From Priapulus caudatus (taxonomy: Eukaryota; Priapulida; Priapulimorpha; Priapulimorphida; Priapulidae): a stretch of 30,993 bases of DNA. Positions 1 to 7,660 of the stretch are shown piece by piece. The position numbers and the translations under genes are program-made. The stretch lies in contig NW_014577476.1 of NCBI RefSeq assembly GCF_000485595.1, forward strand, positions 105,972 through 136,964, read 5' to 3'. Under the pieces are notes generated by a model. The model did no database searches. It was not told the origin of the DNA and saw only the letters and a program-made list of their open reading frames with translations. Within the stretch, counting starts at the first letter, position 1, and the number at the start of each line of letters is the position of its first letter.

Positions 1-97
1 ATGGATGGATGGATGGGTGGATGGATGGATGGATGGATGGATGGGGATGGGTAGATGGATGGATGGATAGATAAATAAACAGATTGATAGATAGATA
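1..97. repeat. (GGAT)n microsatellite grading into (GATA)n
   Basis: Near-perfect ATGG/GGAT tetranucleotide array with a few substitutions (GGGT, GGGG) to about position 70, followed by a short GATA/GATT tail. It touches the window edge, so its true length is unknown. It is the reverse complement of the CCAT motif that makes up the 1.4-kb array at 22621-23990. Confidence 0.95.
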
Positions 98-693
98 TAC
101 CGCAGTCCCCGCAGATCGGTGTCAGTGAATAGCACTAACTGTACACCATGAGTTAGTTTGCTGCCAAATATACTGTTTGCTGCTGCATATAGTATACAGT
201 TTAATCATTATTTGCATATTTAATTATACGTGGACTGATCTCATATTGAGGATGTTAGTAATAGCCTCTTGACTCATAGCGTAATACGCTAAAGGAGGCA
301 CCAAAGACCCATTTTGGCTGCAAATTCGATATTATTATTAGCATACCAAGTGCTAGATAATGAGAACTGGCAGACTGCGACATGAATTTACTCGGGGAAA
401 CTATGGCCTCTGGCTGTTTAATAGAAACTAGCTATCTGATACATGTATACAATGCAAAGTGCACTTAGTCTCGTCATTAGCATAGAGAGCACCAAATTTT
501 AACAGTAAGGTAGACCAGCCCTTTGCGCATGTCGTAGCACGTGAGTAATTAATAACACGGCCATTAACACTACGAATTCTGACGTATAGAAAACACGAAT
601 ATGCCACTTGCGAATAATTAACAAGTTGCCTTGAACAGTGTGGACTGTTGGCAAGTGAGATCATTGCACCACGCGCTTGCTATGCGAAGTATC
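98..693. other. Unique-looking stretch, no gene recognised
   Basis: AT-rich single-copy-looking sequence. The longest reading frame is 78 codons on the minus strand (428-664), which is within chance expectation, and it resembles nothing I know. No repeat, splice-site cluster or RNA gene was seen. Confidence 0.5.
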
Positions 694-700
694 ATACGAA

Positions 701-737
701 CAGGAGTGAATAATAATAGATTATTATTTATTAGAAG

Positions 738-780
<43 letters not shown>

Positions 781-842
781 GATTATTATTATAATTATTA
801 TTATAATTATAATAGAATAGAATCTATTATTATTCACTCCTG
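701..842. mobile_element. Palindromic micro-element 1 (MITE-like) with 7-bp target duplication
   Basis: The 142-bp element has perfect 22-bp terminal inverted repeats starting CAGGAGTGAATAATAA (701-722 and 821-842). The middle is an ATT trinucleotide array (about 733-800). The repeat ATACGAA lies directly outside both ends (694-700 and 843-849), which is what a target-site duplication of a transposed element looks like. The first 15 bases match those of the elements at 1423 and 1495 at all but a few positions, so the three form one family. There is no coding capacity, so it would depend on an enzyme encoded elsewhere. The CAG start recalls hAT-type termini, but a 7-bp duplication is one short of the usual hAT 8 bp, so the superfamily is open. 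Confidence 0.8.
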
Positions 843-1191
843 ATACGAACATGTGTTCCCATCGCTGACGTTGGTTGCTGTACGACAAAGGGTTCGTAAG
901 CTAATTCCCCGTCAGCACCGCTTGTGGTTAAGAGTGTAGTCTACAAAGCGTCTCAATTTTCACAGCACCGCGTCAGGTTTGAAGGGGGTTGGGGAACACA
1001 GGTGGCGTGCGACGCTTCTTGCCATCCTCGGAGAAAGGGTCATGTGACTCATCGCGATGCCTGAGTTGTTTCGGGGTTGTTTCCTTCGGAAATCCTCGGG
1101 GACTAAACGCTCTCCACGGGTATTTATCCAAATGTACATTTTTTAAATCATACGGATGTTTTTTTCATGTTGAGTTTCATATATATGAAAC

Positions 1192-1422
1192 TATATATAC
1201 ATATACACGTGCATACATACTACATGCACGCACGCACGCACGCACGCACACGCACACGCGCGCACGCACACGCACACGCGCGCGCACAGAGACACTTACG
1301 CACATACGCACATACGCATATACGCACACACGCCGCACACCCGCCACGCGCACGCACGCGCACCCACGCACGCGCGCACCCACGCACGCACGCACGCACG
1401 CACATACATACATACATACATA
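1192..1422. repeat. (CACG)n/(CATA)n compound microsatellite
   Basis: A long alternating purine-pyrimidine array: CATA at the edges, CACG/CACA in the centre. It is open in several frames (78-154 codons) only because the repeat lacks stops, so I do not call those frames. Alternating CG/CA of this length can adopt Z-DNA. Confidence 0.95.
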
Positions 1423-1452
1423 CAGGAGTAGTACTTTTATTATCTACTCCTG
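1423..1452. mobile_element. Palindromic micro-element 2, 30 bp, in a CATA array
   Basis: This 30-bp insert interrupts the CATA array. It starts CAGGAGTAG and ends CTACTCCTG (9-bp inverted ends) and is flanked by ATACATA on both sides (1416-1422 and 1453-1459). Because the flank is itself a CATA repeat, the 7-bp duplication is ambiguous here, but it agrees with elements 1 and 3. Read on the minus strand, its first 15 bases match element 3 at 14 of 15 positions. It is remarkably short for a transposed unit and may be an internally deleted copy. Confidence 0.7.
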
Positions 1453-1494
1453 ATACATACATACTTACATATATAGCATACTATTATATATTAT

Positions 1495-1564
1495 CAGAAG
1501 TAGATAATAGGGAATCCTATCCAGTCCTATCCTATCCTATCCAGTTCCCTATTATCTACTTCTG
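1495..1564. mobile_element. Palindromic micro-element 3, 70 bp, with 7-bp target duplication
   Basis: Perfect 20-bp terminal inverted repeats begin CAGAAGTAGATAATAG (1495-1514 and 1545-1564). They enclose a 30-bp loop made of TCCTA/TCCAG repeats. ATATTAT flanks both sides directly (1488-1494 and 1565-1571). It shares terminal sequence and duplication length with elements 1 and 2. Only the ends are conserved between the three copies; each has a different simple-sequence interior. Confidence 0.8.
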
Positions 1565-1571
1565 ATATTAT

Positions 1572-3404
1572 ACATACGAAACGCACGTCGCTGACAATGC
1601 CAACATGATCATCTATGTATATGCACCGGAGTGTTATTAGCAAAGTGTAAAGTTGTTGGTTTCGTTAGATTTATCGACAACTGAATAACTAATTTCTAAC
1701 ATCTCGGAGTTTTCTTCGCGGCGTGGCAGGCTAAATCAGAATACCATTTATTACATGGATACTGACAGACTGCATAGGGTTTTCTGCGCGCAACTGCTCC
1801 GAGAGCACAAATGTCGATACATTATTTGAAAAATGACACACACATATATCGTTAGCCGAGACGTCTGAAGCTAAGGTTTATGTGACGTCGGAGTCAAGAT
1901 AACGGGATTTGCATATCTCCGCCACAGACTTAGCACAAACAGGCGACACGGTTTTGATTTCTAACCCTTCCTTTTCAGTATGTTGCAAAAACCTGTCCAA
2001 GTAACAACGCTATAAAGTTAGTGTTAGGGTTAGAATCAATGTAGGATCTGAAATCAATAATATATCGTAGAAATCCATTGATTTGCAATCGTTTCTTTAA
2101 GTATGCGTATTCGGTGTTCGGTATGTCATGCAACCGAAAGCATTGAAGGCAATACTAATTCATAGAGACACCGCTCAAAGACGATCTATGTGGTTATAAC
2201 CCGAACGTTATCCCAAACCTTAAACGAATGTCATAAGAGAATGAGAAGCTCTTCATTAATCTTCGTTTGGTTTCGTCTTCGAAGCGGTCTGCTATGCACA
2301 CAACGCCGCTTTCGAAAATGCATGAAAGCATCACATTACTTGAATCTGAATATGAAGGCACATGTCCATAACAGGACATTATGGCATCTACCCGCATATG
2401 AAGTATCTGCTGTTGGTTCTGCGCGTATGTCACTCTTGACAGATTGGTAAAGAATTGAACTGCGGGAGGATTCAGTGGTATTATATTACAAGCTGTATGC
2501 ACTCATGTGCATGATAAGGATGTATGCATTTGATTCCCTAAACTGCCCAGGAAGTATGGAATTTCCCCTTCCATACCAAGTTAGTCAATGGAAGCATCTC
2601 GACATGGCCATTTGCTAGCGGGCTGATAGATGCGGTATATAGCTATTGTCACTGGATGACAGAATTTGGGAGAAATCTCACAGAATTTCACAGAACAATA
2701 TGGGAATTGACCTGGTGAATGTAGTTGGGCTCCTCTTACATATCACCTAGGATGCTCCAACCTCTGCAAGTCACCGTGACCGCTCACATGATATTCACCA
2801 AGGTTTGTTCTTCTACAACCTCTGTCATCACAGCGCCACCGCATCTACAGCACACGCAGCAATCTGAGAGTCACTATGAGCTGTCACGCACATCTACAAC
2901 CCACGCTACAATCCTACCGCATCTACAGCCTTCACTACACACGTGTTCACTCTGGAATTAACACTCAATGCTACATGCAACATGTAAAAGGTATTAATCG
3001 ACTTTTACCAGAAAACATTACCAGTACCGCCAACAAGAACGAGATAATATGCGTTGTGTTTTTAGTTTGAAAAAATATGTCAATGAAAAAAACGTTCTTA
3101 TTCTACCACTGTTTGTAAAACGACCATGCATTATCGATCGCAGAAAGGGCTGTCATGAATTTGCCTGAACGAGTTGTGTTTCAGAAAGCAGGGTTGAAGT
3201 GGGACAATCCCGGATTATCATCTAATATCGTAAATTACGACACAACTAACGTGTCAGATGAACATAATTAATATTTATTGAGTCATATAAACACAACAGA
3301 CTATTTCTATGGCAAATTCACAGTCAGAAATGAATTACGCAATTAATTCCCTAGTTGGCTCTTTAAGAAACCCGTATCCTCTGCTATACCTTATATCAGG
3401 AGTC
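1572..3404. other. 1.8-kb stretch without a recognisable gene
   Basis: No coding region, RNA gene or transposon was recognised. Reading frames reach 102 codons (2194-2502, minus) with no familiar motif. One small perfect inverted repeat is present: GTATGGAA at 2554-2561 and its complement at 2569-2576, separated by 7 nt. ACCGCATCTACAGC-type words recur near 2838 and 2917, suggesting a weak local duplication. Confidence 0.5.
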
Positions 3405-3545
3405 GGTGTGTGTGTGTCGCGTGTGTGTGTGGCGTGTGTGCATGTGTGTGTGTGTGGTGTGTGTTGTCTGTGTGTGTGGTGTTGGTGTGTGTGTGCTGTG
3501 GCGTGCGTGCGGCGCATGTTGGTGTGTGTGTGTGTGTGTCATAAT
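3405..3545. repeat. Interrupted (GT)n microsatellite
   Basis: GT repeats with many GC, GGC and GTTG interruptions. They are preceded by CAGGAGTC (3397-3404), which resembles one end of the micro-palindrome family at 701-1564, but no matching second end is visible. Confidence 0.9.
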
Positions 3546-3572
3546 GTGCGTGACTGACGTGCGTGCGGCCAC

Positions 3573-3780
3573 AGCTAAAAAAGCTTTTCTACAATAGAAA
3601 ATAGAATCTGAATCAAGAAATTATCTTGTTTTTGGAAAATTATCTAGTTTTACAGATTCCAACTTTTCGAAAAAATTTCAAAAATCTCGACAAGATTTAC
3701 AGATTATTTATCTAGGGTTTGTTTCTAGTTTCAAGAATAATAATTCTATTTTCGTGTTAATGTTAAATCTAGTTTTCTTA
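3573..3780. repeat. AT-rich interspersed-repeat-like segment
   Basis: AT-rich sequence built from words such as AAATTATCTTG, AAGATT and TTTCTAG. It begins with ACAGCTAAAAAAGC next to a GT array. Read on the other strand this ends in TTTTTTAGCTGTG, similar to the TTTTTAGCAGTG that closes the 6170-6635 segment, also next to a GT array. I infer that the two belong to related old non-autonomous elements, but no complete pair of termini is visible. Confidence 0.35.
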
Positions 3781-3833
3781 TATATATCGGCGCATGTTGA
3801 TAATTATATTCTAAAAAATTGCGTGACACCAAC

Positions 3834-3880
3834 ATAGAAATAATATAGATAACCTCTATATGGTTATCTATATAATTCTA
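3834..3880. repeat. Hairpin-forming inverted repeat
   Basis: The arms start TAGAAATAATATAGATAACC and end with the near-complement GGTTATCTATATAATTCTA, around a 7-nt loop. There is one small mismatch or indel near the outer ends. No flanking direct duplication is seen. It may be a short decayed MITE or a simple palindrome. Confidence 0.6.
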
Positions 3881-4117
3881 TGAGTGATAACCTCAATTTA
3901 TTGTAGAGTTTTCACTTGTGCTGTGAAAAGGATTGAGTAACGTCCTATATAGACACCTTCTATGCCAGAGACGTTCAAGCAATGTATAATATATATTATA
4001 TATCAAGCATACATATTGGCATGGTTAACCGTGCATATATAAAGACATTCAAATTATCAGCTCGCTCCTGCCACGCCGCGCTATCTCGTGCGGGGTGTCT
4101 ATATTCAAGCCGGTACC

Positions 4118-4343
4118 GGGAGATTACAGTACGCACTATATTGCTAATATATTGACTAATCGGCGCAATAAACTCAATATTCACAGCAGAGTAAGCTGAA
4201 CAGCCATATGTCTATAGGCTATCGTAGAAATATCATTCCATGCAAATGAATCTCCCGTACCGCTTTGAATCTTGAATATTTGCGGAGTTTATTGCGCACG
4301 ATTGGTCAATATATAGCAAAATATATGCCGTACCGTAATCTCC
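4118..4343. mobile_element. Fold-back (MITE-like) element with roughly 60-bp imperfect TIRs
   Basis: The left arm (about 4118-4175) and right arm (about 4275-4343) are imperfect inverted copies. Both carry GGAGATTAC near the outer end and TATATTGAC followed by a shared GCAATAAACTC further in. A second inverted relationship lies inside: GCCGGTACCGGGAGATT near 4110 against AATCTCCCGTACCGC at 4248-4263. The middle shows no coding sequence. No clean target duplication is visible, so the exact ends are uncertain. It ends about 260 bp before the candidate first exon at 4606. Confidence 0.65.
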
Positions 4344-4359
4344 TTCTGACCAGCGTCAT

Positions 4360-4627
4360 GCTGTCCACGCTCATTCGCTGATTTCCCACCGCCGTCCACC
4401 GCCCTGCAGTAGCACTCGTAGCAACCCAGGTTGCTGCGTCTCAACAAACGCCGTCCCGCCTCTGCGACTCCGCGCGGCGGATCGCTCGTTTGAAAGTCCA
4501 ACCACCGATGCGACTTCGACTCCGAAGTTACTCTGTCGAGTTTCTTTGGCCAGCAGTTGTTTATGGAGATGAGGCTTATAGCTACAGACGGAAAGTGGAG
4601 GAAAGATGTCTTTTGACTATGTAGAAG
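4360..4627 (+). other. Candidate promoter plus first exon with splice donor (unrecognised gene)
   Basis: The stretch 4360-4560 is locally GC- and CpG-rich compared with its surroundings. Further on, AAAGATGTC places an ATG at 4606 that opens a short frame (residues MSFDYVE, then one base), ending at AAG|GTAAGA with the donor GT at 4628-4629, a strong eukaryotic splice-donor match. An earlier ATG at 4563 gives an 18-codon frame ending at a TGA at 4614-4616, so it would act as an upstream ORF. I could not find the matching second exon in the window and do not recognise a family from eight residues. This is therefore a hypothesis: a 5' exon of a plus-strand gene whose body lies in later exons, or chance. 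Confidence 0.25.
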
Positions 4628-4738
4628 GTAAGAACACTGGTTATCATGTTATCATTTTTGGAGCGTCTTGGAACAAAGAACGGATTTGGTCATTGTTGAA
4701 TCCATCTAAAGTAATACTATAAGCGTACTAGTACTACT

Positions 4739-4973
4739 ACTAGTGCCTCAAAGGGTCGCGTTGTCGTAACAGGCTAACTACAACTCTACACATATGCTAC
4801 CCGAACCCTAACACTTAACCTAAACCTAACTCTAACTCTAACTAACCATAAACCCTAAACAGTACCTCATATAAAAATATAACATAATACTAAACGCAAA
4901 CCTAAAACTAACCTCGGGGTACATATCTGTAGTACCTGTCTACGACACACGACCCTTCGTTCGCGCTACTAGT
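4739..4973. mobile_element. Fold-back element with CCTAAC-rich interior
   Basis: The arms of roughly 45 bp are imperfect inverted copies. Both begin ACTAGT and share AAGGGTCG, GTCGTA, ACAGG and CTACA in the same order (left arm 4739-4782, right arm about 4928-4973). The interior (4800-4870) is rich in CCCTAA/CTAACT words resembling decayed telomere-type repeats, followed by AT-rich sequence. Flanks carry extra TACTAGTACT palindromes, which blur any target duplication. No coding capacity. Confidence 0.55.
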
Positions 4974-4975
4974 AC

Positions 4976-5004
4976 TAACATGGCCAATGGCAATGGCCAT
5001 GTTA
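4976..5004. repeat. Perfect 11-bp inverted repeat
   Basis: TAACATGGCCA and its exact complement are separated by 7 nt, directly next to the right end of the fold-back element at 4739-4973. It may be part of the same insertion event or a separate small hairpin. Confidence 0.7.
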
Positions 5005-5160
5005 AATCTGTGCATCACGTATACCCGATTAGCGATTACACGTAAATCGTGCATCCACTAAAGGTGCCTTCCAGTAATAATACATCATCCTATCCTAAAC
5101 CGACCCAGGCCCTTCGACTGTTACACCTAAAACCTTGTGCCTGTGCCTATCCTATCCTAA

Positions 5161-5254
5161 GCCTCTTAGTACTATAGCGCCAGCCCCAGTCCAACCCCAG
5201 CCCGCCCTCAGCCCCCAGCGGCAAACTGTATGCGGGCTATATAGTACTAGAGGC
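5161..5254. mobile_element. Hairpin element, copy A of the CTCTAGTACTATA family
   Basis: The left end GCCTCTTAGTACTATAGCG (5161-5179) pairs with the right end at 5234-5254, whose complement reads GCCTCTAGTACTATATAGCC. The interior is C-rich (AGCCCC repeats) and not palindromic. The termini match those of the copy at 5841-5931 (shared CTCTAGTACTATA then GCCCGC). TCCTATCCTA words occur on both sides but not immediately at the ends, so a target duplication is not demonstrated. Confidence 0.6.
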
Positions 5255-5303
5255 TAGAGCCTAATCCTATCCTAGCTATCAACCGTCGCTGCGACATCAT
5301 ATG

Positions 5304-5460
5304 GGAGAGAGAGAGAGAGAGATGAGAACGAGAGAGAGAGCAAGTAGAGAGAGAGAGAGAGAGGAGAGAGAGAGAAGAGACGAGAGAGAGAGAGGGAAGA
5401 TGAGAGCGAGAGAGAGAGAGAGGTGGCGCCGCGTGAAGCAGAGGAGAGAGAGAGAGAGAG
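5304..5460. repeat. (GA)n polypurine tract
   Basis: GAGA-rich, almost T-free on the plus strand for about 155 bp, with occasional CG and GGCG interruptions. The frames covering it on both strands (83-84 codons) are repeat artefacts: RERE on one strand, LSLS on the other. Confidence 0.95.
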
Positions 5461-5831
5461 GGCTCAAGCCCAAAAAATTTCATGAAATTTTCCAGCACCT
5501 AATTATGCTTACGCACAGGCAAATTTGTGTTTTGCACACTCTGAGTTTTTTCTAATATATATGTTTATTTATTTTGTATTTCATTGATAGGGCACCGAGA
5601 ACCTTGACTCCATCCTTACCCGAGAAACGAGCAAGCAAGAATGCTCCCATGATCATTAGTGGGCCCTGTGGCGAAGACATAGTTCATGTCGGCACAGCTA
5701 TAATTTGTCAGCACGCAAACGTGTCGTAACAGTGTACTTGTGATCAATTATGGTCGGCATTTTCTACCTGCTTGAACTGTACTTAATGCAAGCACAAATC
5801 CTAAATGACGTAAGTTAGCGGTGCCAGGTTG
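5461..5831. other. No recognisable feature
   Basis: Single-copy-looking AT-rich sequence between the GA tract and the hairpin element. No ORF of note, RNA gene or repeat was seen. Confidence 0.5.
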
Positions 5832-5840
5832 TGCTGGAAG

Positions 5841-5931
5841 TAGCTCTAGTACTTATAGCCCGCGGATCGCTGCCGCAGGCTGCTGCGGGCAGGCCTGCGG
5901 CAGCGATCCGCGGGCTATAGTACTAGAGCTA
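5841..5931. mobile_element. Near-complete 91-bp hairpin element with 9-bp target duplication
   Basis: The left arm (5841-5880) and right arm (5893-5931) are complementary over 39 bp, with a single extra T in the left arm and a 12-nt loop. The arms start TAGCTCTAGTACT and run into a GC-rich stem containing CCGCGGATCGCTGCCGCAGG. TGCTGGAAG lies directly outside both ends (5832-5840 and 5932-5940), a 9-bp direct duplication indicating insertion. The two arms have hardly diverged, so the insertion is young or the arms are kept alike by gene conversion. It is related by its termini to copy A at 5161-5254. As RNA it would fold into one long hairpin. Confidence 0.85.
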
Positions 5932-6022
5932 TGCTGGAAGGTACTGTATTCAAGGAATTTGTGGAGTTTGTTGTTGAGGTTACGTCTAACAATTTGCATT
6001 ATTTAGAGCCATAATGGAATAT

Positions 6023-6141
6023 ATTCCCATATATATATAAATATATATAATTAATATATATATATTTATATATATATATATATATTATAATAATTATATA
6101 TAATATATATAATATTATATATATTATATATATATGGGAAT
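6023..6141. mobile_element. AT-rich palindromic element with ATTCCCAT ends
   Basis: ATTCCCATATATATATA (6023-6039) is mirrored by the complementary TATATATATGGGAAT at the right end (to 6141). Between them is about 85 bp of pure A and T, including (TA)n runs. No target duplication was found. It could be a MITE or a TA array flanked by chance; the non-AT ends (TTCCC/GGGAA) favour an element. Confidence 0.5.
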
Positions 6142-6321
6142 TGGTAGTGGTTTGGGATCGTATTCAGAGAGTTGCATCAGTGGTCTTCAGTAGTTTTTTA
6201 TACTGTGGGCAACATCGAGAAATATTCTGGGTATGCATATTCTTGCAAGATTATTTTTCTTAATGAATATGAAAGTGTATCTTTACTTGAAAATTCTTAT
6301 TTCAGATATTTATCTGGAAAC

Positions 6322-6573
6322 GAGATTATTTTTCCTAGCTCACTCCCAAGATAAATAATCTTGCCTAAATAATCTCAATATAAGATAAAATTTTCTTGTT
6401 TTAGGGTTCTTATTGAGATTGTATGACATCTTGTTTTAAGAAATTGTGTGAGATAATAAATCTTGAATTAAGAACGTTGTGTTCTTGTTTTAAGTTGTTC
6501 ATAATTGTAGTGTATTCTTAGGTAGATTAATCAAGATTTATTTTCCTACTCACTCCCAAGATAAATAATCTTA
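6322..6573. repeat. Diverged direct repeat pair with short hairpins
   Basis: A 40-bp word appears twice, at 6322-6361 and 6532-6573. Each copy contains CTCACTCCCAAGATAAATAA and can fold through AGATTATTT/AAATAATCT arms. The sequence between them is rich in CTTGTTTTAAG and related words. The block runs into TTTTTAGCAGTG and then a GT array, similar in organisation to 3405-3780 on the opposite strand. Confidence 0.6.
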
Positions 6574-6634
6574 AAATAAGACTTTATATCTTATTTCAAT
6601 GATTTTTTTTCTCATTTCAAGCAAATCATTTTTA

Positions 6635-6636
<2 letters not shown>

Positions 6637-6675
<39 letters not shown>

Positions 6676-6850
6676 TGTGTGGTGTGCGCGCGTGTGCGTG
6701 TGTGTCGTGCGTGCCGTAAGTGAGTGGAGTGCATGTGGTCCTGGTGTGCGTGTGCGTGTGCGTCTGTGTGTGTGTTGCGGTGTGCGTGTGCGTGTGCGTG
6801 TGCGTGTGCGTGTGCGCGTGCGCGCGCGCGTGTTTGTGTTTGTGTATGTG
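6637..6850. repeat. (GT)n / (GTGC)n compound microsatellite
   Basis: Starts as pure GT (6637-6672), then interrupted GT with GTGC and GCGC stretches. Overlapping frames of 66-94 codons are Val/Cys/Arg repeat artefacts. Confidence 0.95.
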
Positions 6851-6859
6851 CGTCTCTTT

Positions 6860-7320
6860 ACCGGTAATAAGGCTGGTTACTAGCTGCCTTATTTCCACTA
6901 TGACCTTTCTATCAATCTAATTGGATGTCTATTCTTAAAGTAAAGTTACAATGTGCCTAGAGGCCAGCTGTCAAAATCTCATTGGTTTTCAAAGTCAAGT
7001 GGCGTTGCCTAAATGTTGTGAAATTCAGCGGCGTATCAAAGTCCCTTGAAATTGCCTAAACGTTTCCCGAAGATAATCATTCGACGACAGAGTATATAGG
7101 CGTAAATTGTATGCTATGTACAGTTGCTCTAGCTGAGTTAGAAGCAATTACCCACATACATGCTGCGTTCATTAAGTGTCATTTCATTCCATGAGTGAAT
7201 ATGATGCAATTGGGCACAACGCAAACTATGAAGTGGGACTCGGGGATATGTATCTTCTAGCCATTCTGAGTTACTGAAGGTAAAGCTGATATTTCACAGA
7301 GCCCCTAACATTAGCTGCTC
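6860..7320. other. No recognisable feature
   Basis: Ordinary mixed-composition sequence. No ORF above 60 codons starts inside it, and no repeat or RNA gene was recognised. Confidence 0.5.
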
Positions 7321-7324
7321 GTCT

Positions 7325-7580
7325 TCAGGCCAGAGGGAGCGGGGGTTGGTGGAGATAGAGACAGATAAAGAAATAGAGAGGGAGGGAGAGAGATGAGAGG
7401 GGGAGAGATAGCTAGATAGATAGAGAGAGAGAGAGAGAGTGAGAGAGATAGAGAGAGAAAGAAAATGAGATAAAGAGATGGAGAGAGAAAAAGGAGAGGG
7501 AGCGAGAGTGAACGAGGAAGGGAGGAAGGAAGGGAAGGAGGGAGAGATAGGGGTAGAGCGAGCGAGAGAGAGGGGCGTAA
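7325..7580. repeat. (GA)n/(GGGA)n polypurine tract
   Basis: About 250 bp of GAGA, GGGA and GATA words with very few pyrimidines, followed by a short CG/GT-rich stretch (7590-7660). The 163-codon minus-strand frame (7294-7785) is mostly this tract read as Ser/Leu/Pro repeats. Confidence 0.9.
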
Positions 7581-7660
7581 TTAATGCGTGCGCGGCTGGC
7601 GGGGTAAGCGCGCGCGCGTGTGTGCTTGGATGCATGAACGTGCGTGCGTGTGTGTGAGCA

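Noticed and set aside
2016-2034. GTTAGTGTTAGGGTTAG, telomere-like
   Set aside because: Only one full TTAGGG and a partial; too short to call interstitial telomere.
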